DNA of 64,000 bases, taken from contig NC_079265.1 of the NCBI RefSeq assembly GCF_947241705.1, forward strand, positions 620,001-684,000, written 5' to 3'. Below the pieces are notes generated by a model. The model saw only the letters and a list, made by a program, of their open reading frames with translations, did no database searches and was not told where the DNA came from. This stretch comes from Saccharomyces mikatae IFO 1815. Its lineage: Eukaryota > Ascomycota > Saccharomycetes > Saccharomycetales > Saccharomycetaceae. Each line of letters opens with the position of its first letter. Position 1 is the first letter of the stretch. A program made the position numbers and the translations under genes. This document shows, one piece after another, positions 16,626-29,267 of this stretch.

Positions 16626-17987
16626 ATGTTTGATCTCAAGAAGATTCTCGACCGTCCTACAATCCCGTGGAAATTAATCATTTCTGCGTTCTCGATTGCC
16701 CAATTCTCTTTCGAATCTTACTTGACCTACAGACAGTACCAAAAGCTTTCTGAAACAAAGCTACCACCTGTGCTAGAAGATGAAATTGATGACGAAACAT
16801 TTCATAAATCCAGAAACTACTCCCGGGCAAAAGCCAAGTTCTCTATTTTCAGCGACATTTACAACTTGGCCCAAAAACTAGTCTTCATCAAATATGACTT
16901 CTTCCCTAAAATTTGGCACATGGCTGTTACCTTGTCAAATGCGGTCCTTCCAGTTAGATTCCATATGGTATCCACTGTGGCACAGAGTTTGTGTTTCTTG
17001 GGCCTTTTATCCAGTATGTCTACCTTGGTTGATTTGCCACTTTCTTACTATAGTCATTTTGTCCTCGAGGAAAAATTCGGTTTTAATAAATTGACCGTCA
17101 AATTATGGATCACTGATATGATTAAAAGCTTGACATTGGCCTATGCCATTGGCGGTCCCATTCTTTACCTGTTCCTCAAGATCTTTGATAAATTTCCTAC
17201 CGATTTCCTTTGGTACATTATGGTCTTCTTGTTCGTTGTTCAAATTTTAGCCATGACAATTATCCCCGTCTTCATCATGCCTTTATTCAATAAATTCACA
17301 CCCTTGGAAGATGGCGAACTAAAAAAATCCATTGAAAGTCTGGCTGATAGAGTTGGCTTCCCTCTAGATAAGATTTTTGTCATCGATGGCTCAAAAAGAT
17401 CATCTCATTCGAACGCATATTTCACAGGGTTACCATTTACCAGTAAGAGAATTGTTTTATTTGATACTTTAGTGAATAGTAATTCCACCGATGAAATTAC
17501 AGCTGTTTTGGCTCATGAAATCGGTCACTGGCAGAAAAACCACATTGTTAATATGGTCATCTTTAGTCAATTGCACACTTTCCTTATTTTCTCTCTTTTC
17601 ACCAGTATCTACAGGAACTCATCGTTCTACAACACGTTTGGCTTTTTTGTAGAGAAGTCTAGCAGTGGTTTCGTTGATCCGGTTATCACTAAAGAATTCC
17701 CAATTATCATTGGATTTATGCTATTTAACGACTTATTAACTCCTCTTGAATGTGCCATGCAATTCATAATGAGTTTGATCTCTAGAACTCATGAATATCA
17801 AGCCGATGCTTATGCTAAAAAATTGGGGTATAAGCAGAATTTATGTAGAGCTTTAATTGATCTACAAATCAAAAATCTCTCCACCATGAATGTAGATCCT
17901 CTATACTCCAGTTATCATTACTCCCATCCAACTTTAGCCGAAAGATTAACTGCTCTGGATTACGTTAGTGAAAAGAAAAAAAACTAA
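16626..17987 (+). CDS. STE24: STE24, CAAX prenyl protease (zinc metalloprotease)
   Basis: 453 residues. Ste24 cleaves the AAX tripeptide from farnesylated a-factor precursor and later makes the first N-terminal cut; it also helps clear clogged translocons at the ER. The M48 zinc site is present: HEIGH at residues 297-301 and the third ligand Glu390 in THEYQADAYA. Seven or more membrane segments surround the chamber. The C-terminus EKKKN provides a dilysine ER-retrieval signal. Several substitutions relative to remembered S. cerevisiae sequence in the first 110 residues (for example KKILDRPTIP at the start) show that this is another species, while the catalytic core is unchanged. Confidence 0.99.
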   Translation: MFDLKKILDRPTIPWKLIISAFSIAQFSFESYLTYRQYQKLSETKLPPVLEDEIDDETFHKSRNYSRAKAKFSIFSDIYNLAQKLVFIKYDFFPKIWHMAVTLSNAVLPVRFHMVSTVAQSLCFLGLLSSMSTLVDLPLSYYSHFVLEEKFGFNKLTVKLWITDMIKSLTLAYAIGGPILYLFLKIFDKFPTDFLWYIMVFLFVVQILAMTIIPVFIMPLFNKFTPLEDGELKKSIESLADRVGFPLDKIFVIDGSKRSSHSNAYFTGLPFTSKRIVLFDTLVNSNSTDEITAVLAHEIGHWQKNHIVNMVIFSQLHTFLIFSLFTSIYRNSSFYNTFGFFVEKSSSGFVDPVITKEFPIIIGFMLFNDLLTPLECAMQFIMSLISRTHEYQADAYAKKLGYKQNLCRALIDLQIKNLSTMNVDPLYSSYHYSHPTLAERLTALDYVSEKKKN

Positions 17988-18101
17988 TCCAAAGAGTACA
18001 CATATTAGTATGTACCGTTAAATTAGCTTTGTTATGTTTATATACATACATGTGTACATATGTACTGAAAGTGAAAACTAAGAGGAAAATTGATGCAATA
18101 T

Positions 18102-18689
18102 TTACTCTTTGTCATCTTCATTGTTGTTTTCTTCGTTACCATCGCTGCCGTTTTCTTCGTCATTGATTATTTCAATGATTTCTGTGGTTTCAGTCTTCAC
18201 AGTAAATGGTTGGGGTTCTTCAATATCCTCTTCACTAACCATGAATTGGTTCAATCTTTTGAATGATTCGTTTTTCTCCTCCCGGATAGCATTGTACAAA
18301 AGGAAATTTATCCAAACTTCTGCAAAACAGTAAATAAAAACAGAGTTATTGTGAACGTAAAGATTTGACTCCCATAGATATGAGATAGCCGTCAAAATGA
18401 AAAAAAGCAGTAACCGAGCTGGAACAATAGATTGGAAATATCCAACATTGTTTTCTAGCAGCGGAATTAGATCATGGATACCGTTAAGGGCAAACAGAAG
18501 GGCAAAAAGGCCTAATTGACCATTATAACGTGATAACGTTAATTGCGGCAAATTCATTGCTTGCGTTAATACTAAGAAGTATGTATTTTCCAGAATAGAA
18601 TTAACATTTTTTAAACAAAAGAATGAAATCGTGAATAAAAACGCCACTCTAAAAAAAGCAACATTGGTAGAATTTAAGGCTTGGGCCAT
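18102..18689 (-). CDS. ILM1: ILM1, ER membrane protein affecting mtDNA maintenance
   Basis: 195 residues, close to the S. cerevisiae protein (203). Four to five hydrophobic helices occupy residues 5-135, followed by a hydrophilic tail rich in Glu, Asp and Asn (ENGSDGNEENNNEDDKE). S. cerevisiae Ilm1 was named for increased loss of mitochondrial DNA in mutants and localises to the ER; its biochemical role is not known. The tail is low-complexity and accounts for the length difference. The gene is convergent with STE24 and lies 207 bp downstream of the JHD2 start on the same strand. Confidence 0.95.
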   Translation of the reverse strand: MAQALNSTNVAFFRVAFLFTISFFCLKNVNSILENTYFLVLTQAMNLPQLTLSRYNGQLGLFALLFALNGIHDLIPLLENNVGYFQSIVPARLLLFFILTAISYLWESNLYVHNNSVFIYCFAEVWINFLLYNAIREEKNESFKRLNQFMVSEEDIEEPQPFTVKTETTEIIEIINDEENGSDGNEENNNEDDKE

Positions 18690-18896
18690 TTTCTTTGGGT
18701 TTATTCGAGTTTTGCTAAAAGCGGTATCGTACTATGCTACTAATTGTTTATAACCATTCAATCATCTCTCTTTGAAGATTGATCGACATTATTATTTTCA
18801 CTTTTTTTTGGTGTTCTCGCGCTGAAAGTGGCGTGCCGAATTCAAGTATAATACTCCAATGAAATAGCTACGCCATACACACGTACATACTGAAGG

Positions 18897-21089
18897 TTAT
18901 CTATCTAACTTGACACCAACCTGTTTTATTAGGAGATCAATGTCCTTCAATGACTTAGTCAAATACAACTCGTCGTTGATAAATGGTTCTTCACCATGAA
19001 CATTATTCAAATTTTGTATCGCATTTAAGTAATCCTGGGTACACAGGACACTTAATTTACTATTCATTGTGGATATTTCATTCCACTGCTTCACACTTAA
19101 GTGGCTTTTCTTATGCCTTTTGTACGTTCTAATTGATTTAGAGTCACTAGAATGGTGCAATACAAACGCCACTGAACATATGGTCTTGCATCGAGAACAG
19201 AATATATCATACTCCTCATCTTCATCGTTGAGACCGCCATCTACGGTCAGAAGAGTTGTCCGTGGTACAATGGCTTGAATTTTTCGTATGCGTTTCAATT
19301 CTGTATTATAAAAAACGATCAATGAAGAATAACATTGTCTAGCAAAGGCATCATTGAAAAATAAAGTGTCCTCGTTATACTTATTCAGAACATTGATCAT
19401 CAAATCAAACATATCAAAAACGCATGCTTTTTGGGTTGATTTATAATCTGTAATTGCACCAAATCCATAGGGTAGCCAGAAATCTATAGTAAAATTTACA
19501 GCTTCGTTGAAATTGTAACCTGTATTGAAACCAGCGTGGTAACATTTTGGAAACGTAATAATATACTCGTTTGGTTTCTGTATGGCTTTGTACACAGGAA
19601 TACCCGATTTTTTAAAGTTAGAATCATAGGGCGATATCAAAGTCACTAGCTGGTGCAACAAATCGGGCTGTTTGATAAACAAGTCCGGCGACAGATCATT
19701 TAGCAGCTCATTGAATTTGGCACAACCTGATTCAGGAATACTGTACCAAACCTTAGGCTCACCTTGATGTTGATAATTAGCACTTAGAGTATACTGGTCT
19801 TCCATGTGCCAACAAAAAGTGGAAAACAATGAACCAATGTAAATCCAAGGAGTAGTCATACCCGAAATATTTCTTTCAAATAACGGTAACAGTGAGTTGT
19901 GTGCCAAAGGCAAGTTTGTTAAATTCATGGGATGGTCACAATATTCGAAATAATCCTTTAGTTCATCACCATTTATATTATTGGGTATAAATTCTCTCGT
20001 AGGAAATCCAGTAATTTGACCTGGCAATTCATTATGTATGTCGGCACCGTATTTGACTATCGTTATTTCATTATAATGGTTTTTAGTCACTATGCTCCAA
20101 AATAGCTCTTCTAGTTCATTTATAGACGGTTTTCTTGCGGATAAAAGTCTCAAATTTTGTTGCGTACAGTATTTTTGGAACTCGGGTAGTGTATAGTCAT
20201 GTGTATCCTGAGTGAATCCGTAATATCCGTTCCCGACAATACAAGTATTGCAAATCCAATCGCCGGCGGGGACGCATTCCAGAGGCGGTGTCAAGCAATA
20301 TATATGAAATGGTTTGTCACATGAATCACACAGTATTGTTTTTTTAGCATCGTTTGTCTTGTGACAAACGAGACAAGCATCATCATCATACTCCTCCTCA
20401 GAACCAGATCCAAAATCAGAATCGGGTCCAAGATCAAAATCATCCTCATCGTCACTCAATAAGGATTTCGGATACTGGTCATTATGCAGTGCTGTATGCA
20501 CGTTCTTGTTTAAGGAGTGAAGAAATATATAGTATGAGGCAATATACTCTTCGAAAATTCGTTTCAGTGAACAGGCTGGGATGTTCAATTTCTTAGAAAG
20601 AGTCTTCCAAAGACTGCTGTCACATCTTAATTGGGAAATGTCTCTAAATTTCAATTTTCGCCTGCAAAATGGCAAAGTGTCAGTTGACACTTCATTGTCC
20701 TTTATCAATTCAGAAAAAACGTCATAAAAGTACACTTTCTTTAGCAGCCTCTCCGATGGATGTGCGGAATCCAAATTATCCACTATCGTATAAGGCTTAT
20801 CAAGCATAGGTTTCGATGAATCCTTATTAGATCTATTGAAATTATTTAACTGTTTCATGAAAAATAACCTACACCTATTTATCAGGTCTAAGTTCTCCAG
20901 ATTTTGAATTCTTGGTTGAAAAGTAAAATTTTCCATGTCAATAGATAGTGGGGGACGAAAACCTTCTGGTGGTATAACCTTGATCATACCATATCGTACA
21001 CCAAGCCTCTTGATGTGAGGGTTAGAGAAATAGTCGATGGGATTTCTGAATTCTTGTTCGGTAGGATACAGAGTAGGAATTTCCTCCAT
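18897..21089 (-). CDS. JHD2: JHD2, JmjC histone H3K4 demethylase (KDM5 family)
   Basis: 730 residues from the first ATG at 21089. A JmjN domain opens the protein (IPTLYPTEQEFRNPIDYF). An acidic linker with DDEDDFD leads to a PHD finger with the CxxC pairs CLVC and CDSC and the FHIYCL core, around residues 235-285. The JmjC domain has the Fe(II) ligands His428 and Glu430 (HMED) and His518 (YHAGFNTGYNF), so it should be active. A C-terminal zinc-binding C5HC2-type region includes CSRCKTIC. The enzyme removes methyl groups from H3 Lys4 using 2-oxoglutarate. Sequence outside the domains has diverged noticeably from S. cerevisiae. Confidence 0.98.
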   Translation of the reverse strand: MEEIPTLYPTEQEFRNPIDYFSNPHIKRLGVRYGMIKVIPPEGFRPPLSIDMENFTFQPRIQNLENLDLINRCRLFFMKQLNNFNRSNKDSSKPMLDKPYTIVDNLDSAHPSERLLKKVYFYDVFSELIKDNEVSTDTLPFCRRKLKFRDISQLRCDSSLWKTLSKKLNIPACSLKRIFEEYIASYYIFLHSLNKNVHTALHNDQYPKSLLSDDEDDFDLGPDSDFGSGSEEEYDDDACLVCHKTNDAKKTILCDSCDKPFHIYCLTPPLECVPAGDWICNTCIVGNGYYGFTQDTHDYTLPEFQKYCTQQNLRLLSARKPSINELEELFWSIVTKNHYNEITIVKYGADIHNELPGQITGFPTREFIPNNINGDELKDYFEYCDHPMNLTNLPLAHNSLLPLFERNISGMTTPWIYIGSLFSTFCWHMEDQYTLSANYQHQGEPKVWYSIPESGCAKFNELLNDLSPDLFIKQPDLLHQLVTLISPYDSNFKKSGIPVYKAIQKPNEYIITFPKCYHAGFNTGYNFNEAVNFTIDFWLPYGFGAITDYKSTQKACVFDMFDLMINVLNKYNEDTLFFNDAFARQCYSSLIVFYNTELKRIRKIQAIVPRTTLLTVDGGLNDEDEEYDIFCSRCKTICSVAFVLHHSSDSKSIRTYKRHKKSHLSVKQWNEISTMNSKLSVLCTQDYLNAIQNLNNVHGEEPFINDELYLTKSLKDIDLLIKQVGVKLDR

Positions 21090-23735
<2,646 letters not shown>

Positions 23736-24364
23736 GAGAAATAAAGCTTAAACTAAGGAAAGCAAATTTAAAGTACTGATGGTAGAACAATAAGAACGAT
23801 AGAAGCCGAAGAAGCATTTTTCTCTTCTTGCTTTCCTCTTTCTTCTTGTCTATTAGTATTATTATGTTACGATATTCATTCATTATCCTATTGATATTTT
23901 CTTTATATTCACTAAAAAAAATTTATTCTGTACGACTGACTATATTTTTTACTCCAAACTGTAAGTAAATGAGACTCACTCACGCATACATATAAATATA
24001 TAATACAAGATGTAGGATCTTTAAGGAAGAAAAGAAAAGAAAAGAGATTCACAACCAGAAATAAGCTTGACAAGTTTATTTTAGAATCTATTCCATGTAC
24101 TTGTTGACTTCAGTTAATACTCTTCAGTAGTCATGCTGAGTGTATTCACATTTATTCGTGGTTATATGACATTGTATTACCCTGAAATATGTTGTGTAAT
24201 AATGTATGGCTGACTAATAACCATTTGTGATTGGCATAACACATTCTCTCAAATGATCCCATTTTGTTACTTTACCTTCCACTTTATGTTATGTATTGTC
24301 TTGTGTATACCGTTCTCTCATCAAATCTCTTGCTTAAAGCTCTTGCGGAACTTATTCACAGATC
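23736..24364. other. ATP2 3' flank and IBA57 promoter
   Basis: 629 bp, AT-rich. It contains a T/C-rich tract (23817-23850), a purine tract of AAGAAAAG repeats at about 24026-24050, and nothing else that I can name. No RNA gene was recognised. The plus-strand ORF at 24264-24515 overlaps IBA57 in another frame and looks spurious. Confidence 0.4.
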
Positions 24365-25858
24365 ATGTTCATCAGCAAAAGATACGGAAATAAACGCCTC
24401 AACCTCACGGACCTGGCCCCTGTCAAATCATCATTATTTCGATTCTTTTCAACTGAGTCACCAAATGCAACTAAAATTACGAAACCAGATGGCATATTCA
24501 GTTATTCTCTGTTGAACAATAAAAGATATATCAAGATAAAAGGGCCCGACACAGTGAAATTCTTGAATGGATTAGTTACCTCAAAACTATTACCACACTT
24601 CATCAAGAAAAACCTAACCACTATAGATACTAAAGAAAGCACTCCCGGAAAAGGGGCAATAAAAACTGACTCAATTGTTCCTGTGCCCAAATTCGATGCA
24701 CGATTGGGGAATTGGGGACTATATAATGAAGCGGGTATTCAAGGACCTTATATCTCAAGATTTGGTTTGTACTCTGCATTTTTAAACGGTAAGGGAAAAT
24801 TAATAACAGATACAATTATTTACCCTACACCTATAGCATTAACTGAACGAATTGCAGACTATCCTGAATATTTACTAGAATTTCATGAAAATGTAGTAGA
24901 TAAGGTTCTGCATATTCTGCAAACACACAAGTTGGCAAGTAGAGTTAAATTTGAGAAAACAGATTATACCTCGATGAAAAACTGGGCCATTGAAATTCAA
25001 TTTCCAAATTTGCCCAAAGATATAGAAAATCCGTGGTTTGATAATCTGTTAGACCCTATGACTTTGTCAAAAACTTCCACAGATGCTTATAACTTTGCTA
25101 TCAATGTTTTAGATTCTTTGTTTCACTCAGATCCTAGAATCTTAGGTATTTACATAGAAAGAAGGATCGAGTCAAGATTAAGACATGACTCTACCCTCCC
25201 ACAAGCCTTTAGGCTTGTCACTTCGAAGCAAGTGGACGATGTTTCGAAGTTATTCAACTTCAGCTCTTTCAACTTCCCTTTCCAAGTAAACAAAAGGGAC
25301 CCCGCTCAAATAAGACAAAATATTTTTCAAGAAGGTCTTATAGATAGTACTCAGGATTATAAATCGGAGACTTTATTACCTTTGGAACTAAACTTCGATT
25401 TTCTACCAAACACTATAAGCACAAATAAAGGTTGTTATGTGGGACAAGAACTAACGGCCAGGACGTATGCCACTGGTATTCTGCGGAAACGTTTGGTGCC
25501 GGTTAAGCTCCATAATTATCAACTTTTGGATGTAGGCCCAGAAAAAAAATACCCAGAAATTCATATCGATGATATGGTAAAAAAGGATGCTGCAGGACGG
25601 ACGTTAGCGTCTAATCCATTCGCGAATAAAATGCCTGAAGGTTCTAAAAGGAAACAAAGGCCTGCAGGTTCACTGATTGCTAATGAAGGACAGTATGGTG
25701 TAGCTCTACTTAGAATTGAGCATTTCCCCGCAGCCTTCTCATCCGATGAGTCTGCTGGATTTTACATTACGACAACGAAGGGAAGTAATGTTAAAGTTAT
25801 ACCTCAAAAACCATTCTGGTTTGCAGATTGGAAACAAAACAATGGTCATCTTAAATAG
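24365..25858 (+). CDS. IBA57: IBA57, mitochondrial Fe-S cluster assembly factor
   Basis: 497 residues. Iba57 acts with Isa1 and Isa2 in the matrix to build [4Fe-4S] clusters for aconitase, homoaconitase and radical-SAM enzymes. The N-terminus is basic with Ser and Arg (MFISKRYGNKRLNLTD), a presequence. The GcvT-like fold contains the family signature KGCYVGQELTARTY, with Cys357 the conserved residue of the YgfZ/Iba57 class. The full S. cerevisiae length is kept. The ORF ends just before a Puf3-type motif, as expected for a mitochondrial gene. The next gene, RPS5, is on the same strand 611 bp downstream. Confidence 0.97.
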   Translation: MFISKRYGNKRLNLTDLAPVKSSLFRFFSTESPNATKITKPDGIFSYSLLNNKRYIKIKGPDTVKFLNGLVTSKLLPHFIKKNLTTIDTKESTPGKGAIKTDSIVPVPKFDARLGNWGLYNEAGIQGPYISRFGLYSAFLNGKGKLITDTIIYPTPIALTERIADYPEYLLEFHENVVDKVLHILQTHKLASRVKFEKTDYTSMKNWAIEIQFPNLPKDIENPWFDNLLDPMTLSKTSTDAYNFAINVLDSLFHSDPRILGIYIERRIESRLRHDSTLPQAFRLVTSKQVDDVSKLFNFSSFNFPFQVNKRDPAQIRQNIFQEGLIDSTQDYKSETLLPLELNFDFLPNTISTNKGCYVGQELTARTYATGILRKRLVPVKLHNYQLLDVGPEKKYPEIHIDDMVKKDAAGRTLASNPFANKMPEGSKRKQRPAGSLIANEGQYGVALLRIEHFPAAFSSDESAGFYITTTKGSNVKVIPQKPFWFADWKQNNGHLK

Positions 25859-25874
25859 ACTATCTAATACGCCT

Positions 25875-25882
25875 TGTAAATA
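25875..25882 (+). promoter_or_regulatory. Puf3-type 3' UTR site of IBA57
   Basis: TGTAAATA starts 17 nt after the IBA57 stop and is preceded by CT, giving the C at -2 that Puf3 prefers. It matches the consensus UGUANAUA exactly. Confidence 0.6.
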
Positions 25883-26469
25883 CTATTTTGCGTATGTATA
25901 TATTAAGTGAATGCGAGGACATAAGTTGAGAAAGAATGCCCCAATTAAACTATATATCATCTTCCACGGATTCTGTTTTTCTAGGACACCTTTTTGTGAA
26001 CACCCATTGACCCATGTAGCTCTAAACCCATACAGTCTTATACTCCTATTTATTTTTTTAATGTATCGAAGGTCCACATCCTTTTTCCGGAATTTGTCCT
26101 TCCAGACAAGGGCGCCCGGCTACGGGAGGAATCTTCCTCACTCCTACCAGAACGCAAAGTGTCGTTTCAATCTGTGCCACTGTGTCCCCCCAGTATGTTC
26201 TTCGTTGGGAGGCCTCCTTTGCAATCTCCCTTAGTTTTACCACTGGCCAGTGGAAGGCTCACTAAACCTTTCTGCTTTGGGCAAACCTCTACGCACACAT
26301 TAGTGGGTTATGGATTGTCTACAATGTACCCATTGAGTTCTAAAATATTTTGTACTTTTTATCAATACTTAAAATTTCATCTTGAAGAAATATATTCCTT
26401 TTTATAATTTTGTTAATTTCATCTTATAATACCAAGAAAAGAGACTAGAAATAACCGACCATTCCAAAG
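25883..26469. promoter_or_regulatory. RPS5 promoter region
   Basis: 587 bp. The nine-base motif ACCCATTGA occurs twice (26002-26010 and 26328-26336), and the first copy is followed by CCCATG. These resemble half-matches to Rap1 sites common in ribosomal-protein promoters, but neither is a full consensus. A GC-rich block (GGGCGCCCGG) is at 26109-26118. The ATG ORF at 25911-26234 appears to be chance. Confidence 0.45.
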
Positions 26470-27147
26470 ATGTCTGACACCGAAGCTCCAGTTGAAGTTC
26501 AAGAAGATTTCGAAGTTGTTGAAGAATTCACCCCAGTCGTCTTGGCTACTCCAATTCCAGAAGAAGTCCAACAAGCTCAAACCGAGATTAAGTTGTTCAA
26601 CAAATGGTCTTTTGAAGAAGTTGAAGTTAAGGATGCTTCTTTGGTTGACTACGTTCAAGTTAGACAACCAATCTTTGTTGCTCACACCGCTGGTCGTTAC
26701 GCCAACAAGAGATTCAGAAAGGCACAATGTCCAATCATCGAAAGATTGACTAACTCCTTGATGATGAACGGTAGAAACAACGGTAAGAAATTAAAGGCTG
26801 TTAGAATCATCAAGCACACTTTGGACATCATCAATGTCTTGACTGACCAAAACCCAATCCAAGTTGTTGTTGATGCTATTACCAACACCGGTCCAAGAGA
26901 AGACACTACCAGAGTCGGTGGTGGTGGTGCTGCCAGACGTCAAGCCGTTGATGTCTCTCCATTGAGAAGAGTTAACCAAGCTATCGCTTTGTTGACCATT
27001 GGTGCCAGAGAAGCCGCTTTCAGAAACATCAAGACCATTGCCGAAACTTTGGCCGAAGAATTGATCAATGCTGCTAAGGGTTCTTCTACTTCTTACGCTA
27101 TCAAGAAGAAGGATGAATTGGAACGTGTTGCCAAGTCTAACCGTTAA
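26470..27147 (+). CDS. RPS5: RPS5, 40S ribosomal protein uS7
   Basis: 225 residues, apparently identical to my memory of S. cerevisiae Rps5. uS7 sits in the head of the 40S subunit near the mRNA exit channel and E site. The yeast-specific acidic N-terminal extension ([16 protein letters not shown]) precedes the conserved core. The core includes [20 protein letters not shown] and the Gly-rich loop [16 protein letters not shown] that contacts 18S rRNA and the mRNA path. Codon use is extremely biased (GGT, AAG, AGA, TTG), as expected for a highly expressed single-copy ribosomal gene. It is convergent with YJR124C, with 298 bp between stops. Confidence 0.99.
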
Positions 27148-27445
27148 GAAGCTAAAAACTGTGAAAGATCAGCAATATTACATATGTTTTTCTTACTGCT
27201 ATTTCTATCTTCTTTGTACACTCTATTGTTTAAATTTATAACATAATACAATCTTATCTTTTGATGTAAAAAAAATAGGACTATCTATCTTTAGATAATA
27301 TATTATACACAAATCTATCAAATGAAAATACATACTAATCAGTTGGACTGTGGCAGCCCAACGTGAGGGGTGTACATTTTGCATTGTCTCTGTGTAAAAC
27401 GTTTCTAGAAATGAATTGCACGTATCTATAAATTATGCCGTTAGA

Positions 27446-28795
27446 TTAAGGGCGGTTCATTTGCTTTTTGATTTTAGCATCGAATCCTAAAAACATACAC
27501 GCTAATATGAAATCTGCTGTTATCACCAATGATCCGCTGATGATATAACATAGCCATAAGTAGTTATTGTTGGCAAGTATACCTGTGAATATTGGACCAA
27601 TACAACGTGCAAAGGTTTTCCCAATGTTGACCACCCCCATAACTTTGGTTAGATCTCTCGGCTTGATAATGTTTGTCAATAGGATTTGCCTTGGTGTTAC
27701 ATCCATAGCAGTTGTTGCAAAATGTAGATTCAAAAACAGTATGGACAAGAACAAGTGATTTTTGGCCATAGGGATGAGAATAGAGAACACTCCTGATGGA
27801 ATTTGGACGAGCAAGGTGGCTCTTACCGGGCCAAAACATCTAGCAATAACAGATGATGGAATAGTGGAAGATGCCATGACCAATTGGGTGACAAAAAATA
27901 ATGCACCCAATGCCAGCGACCCCATTAAAAACTGCTTGCTGTAGTAGTAAACCATCCATCCACTTGTCATAAATCCTGATCCGAGAGAGTCGACCATAAA
28001 GATTACTAGTAATTTCATCAAGACTGATATTGTTTCTTTGGAGAGTTTATTGGATCTTTCCTCTGGATGAGTTGCTTGTCTCATCAATGGTGCTGTTTCA
28101 TCACTGACATCCAATGGTTCTGGCGATTCTTGATTATTGTGATAAGTGTGCTCATAGTGTCCATCCAATTCAGTCGCATCTGATAATAAGAGCATGATGA
28201 CCATCTTGCAAAAGGCAAAAAAAGCGTACAATAGAAAAACTAATTTATAACATTGTAAATCAGTAGCAGCTACACCGGTTCTTTTCAAGAGATCCACAAA
28301 TATGCCGCAAACAATTGCCCCTAGTGCACTTCCAACAGTTCCAACTAATGCATGAATAGCATATATTTCTGGCCTTGCATTATGCGGACTTAAGTGAGCA
28401 ATCATGGCCTCTTCTATGGATTTAAAAGGCCCGACTTCATCACTTGAAGGTGATATAACACCAAAGATAGCAAATATTAGCAAGAGAGTGAAATTTTCAC
28501 TAAAACTGAAAACTAACCCACTTAGTAACATCATTGCACAACCGTATACTAGAACTCTTCTTCGACCCCAAGAATCCGCATACCAAGTAAGAATATAAGA
28601 GCAAATCACGTCTCCTGCCAATGTTAATGACATGAATAGCCCAATTTTATCCTCTGTCATGTTGATGGCACTCAAAAAAAGAGTTAAAACTTGATTCGTC
28701 AAACCATAAGACAAAAGTCTTAAAAATACAGATGCCCATAATAACTTAATGTCTCTGCTTGCACATTTAAATTTAACAAAAATCTCTAGTGCCAT
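27446..28795 (-). CDS. YJR124C: YJR124C, major facilitator superfamily transporter
   Basis: 449 residues, matching S. cerevisiae length. About twelve hydrophobic helices are split by a cytosolic loop near residues 215-250 (HYEHTYHNNQESPEPLDVSDETAPLM). The loop between helices 2 and 3 has ADSWGRRRVLVYG, the standard MFS signature with the basic cluster. Near the second half is KPRDLTKVMGVVNIGKTFAR. The substrate is unknown; in S. cerevisiae its expression is reported to rise with calcium. The start at 28795 is the first ATG. It is a plasma or internal membrane protein by fold only. The nearest annotated family is the fungal drug/sugar-like MFS without assigned cargo. Confidence 0.93.
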   Translation of the reverse strand: MALEIFVKFKCASRDIKLLWASVFLRLLSYGLTNQVLTLFLSAINMTEDKIGLFMSLTLAGDVICSYILTWYADSWGRRRVLVYGCAMMLLSGLVFSFSENFTLLLIFAIFGVISPSSDEVGPFKSIEEAMIAHLSPHNARPEIYAIHALVGTVGSALGAIVCGIFVDLLKRTGVAATDLQCYKLVFLLYAFFAFCKMVIMLLLSDATELDGHYEHTYHNNQESPEPLDVSDETAPLMRQATHPEERSNKLSKETISVLMKLLVIFMVDSLGSGFMTSGWMVYYYSKQFLMGSLALGALFFVTQLVMASSTIPSSVIARCFGPVRATLLVQIPSGVFSILIPMAKNHLFLSILFLNLHFATTAMDVTPRQILLTNIIKPRDLTKVMGVVNIGKTFARCIGPIFTGILANNNYLWLCYIISGSLVITADFILACMFLGFDAKIKKQMNRP

Positions 28796-29267
28796 GGCGG
28801 TGTTAAGCTTTGGTAATATTGGTAAACCCTTTTACAATGATATTGATTGCAGGTGAAAAAACCAAAGGAGTTTCCTCTTCTGCCTTTTTCTTTTTCGTTG
28901 CGCTAAGTTTGAAATACGAAACTTTAAATACGCAGTACAATCTAAGGTAGAATGAAAGAAGAACAGAGGCTAGTATTAAAACAGATTGACTGGAAGACAG
29001 TAAGCATTGGCCGTTTCGTTTTAAACACAGTTTAATTCTTAAACAGTTGATCCATGATTTATCTTTTGCATTTTTAATTAAAAATGTTTGTAAATGACCA
29101 AAATGTAAATAATCTTTGGATGCGTTTCTTTCTGCAGTAAAAAATGTAAATCAAGACATTTGAAAACAGTTGCAATAGTATTATGATATTATTGTTTCTA
29201 ATACTTGTTACAAAATTCTTTCCTTTGTCACTAACCTATCTATATAATGTATACACCACCATTGAGT
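28796..29267. other. YJR124C promoter / ENT3 3' flank
   Basis: 472 bp, strongly AT-rich. It holds the candidate replication origin described separately. A purine-poor stretch near 28872-28895 (TTCCTCTTCTGCC) is the YJR124C leader side. No RNA gene was seen. Confidence 0.45.
29063..29160 (-). other. candidate replication origin (ARS) with two perfect ACS matches
   Basis: On the minus strand ATTTACATTTT occurs twice, at 29100-29110 and 29141-29151. Both match the 11-base ARS consensus WTTTAYRTTTW completely. The 29100-29110 copy also fits 16 of 17 positions of the extended consensus (ATTA before, GGT after). The surroundings are AT-rich and intergenic. S. cerevisiae has an origin I recall as ARS1021 at about this place. 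Origin activity is inferred. Confidence 0.65.

Noticed and set aside
18053-18060. Puf3-type TGTACATA after STE24
   Set aside because: Lies in a palindromic TACATG/TGTACATATGTAC simple-sequence stretch, lacks C at -2, and STE24 is an ER protein.
25911-26234. Plus-strand ORF of 107 codons upstream of RPS5
   Set aside because: Starts inside the IBA57 3' flank and lies in the RPS5 promoter; no family resemblance.
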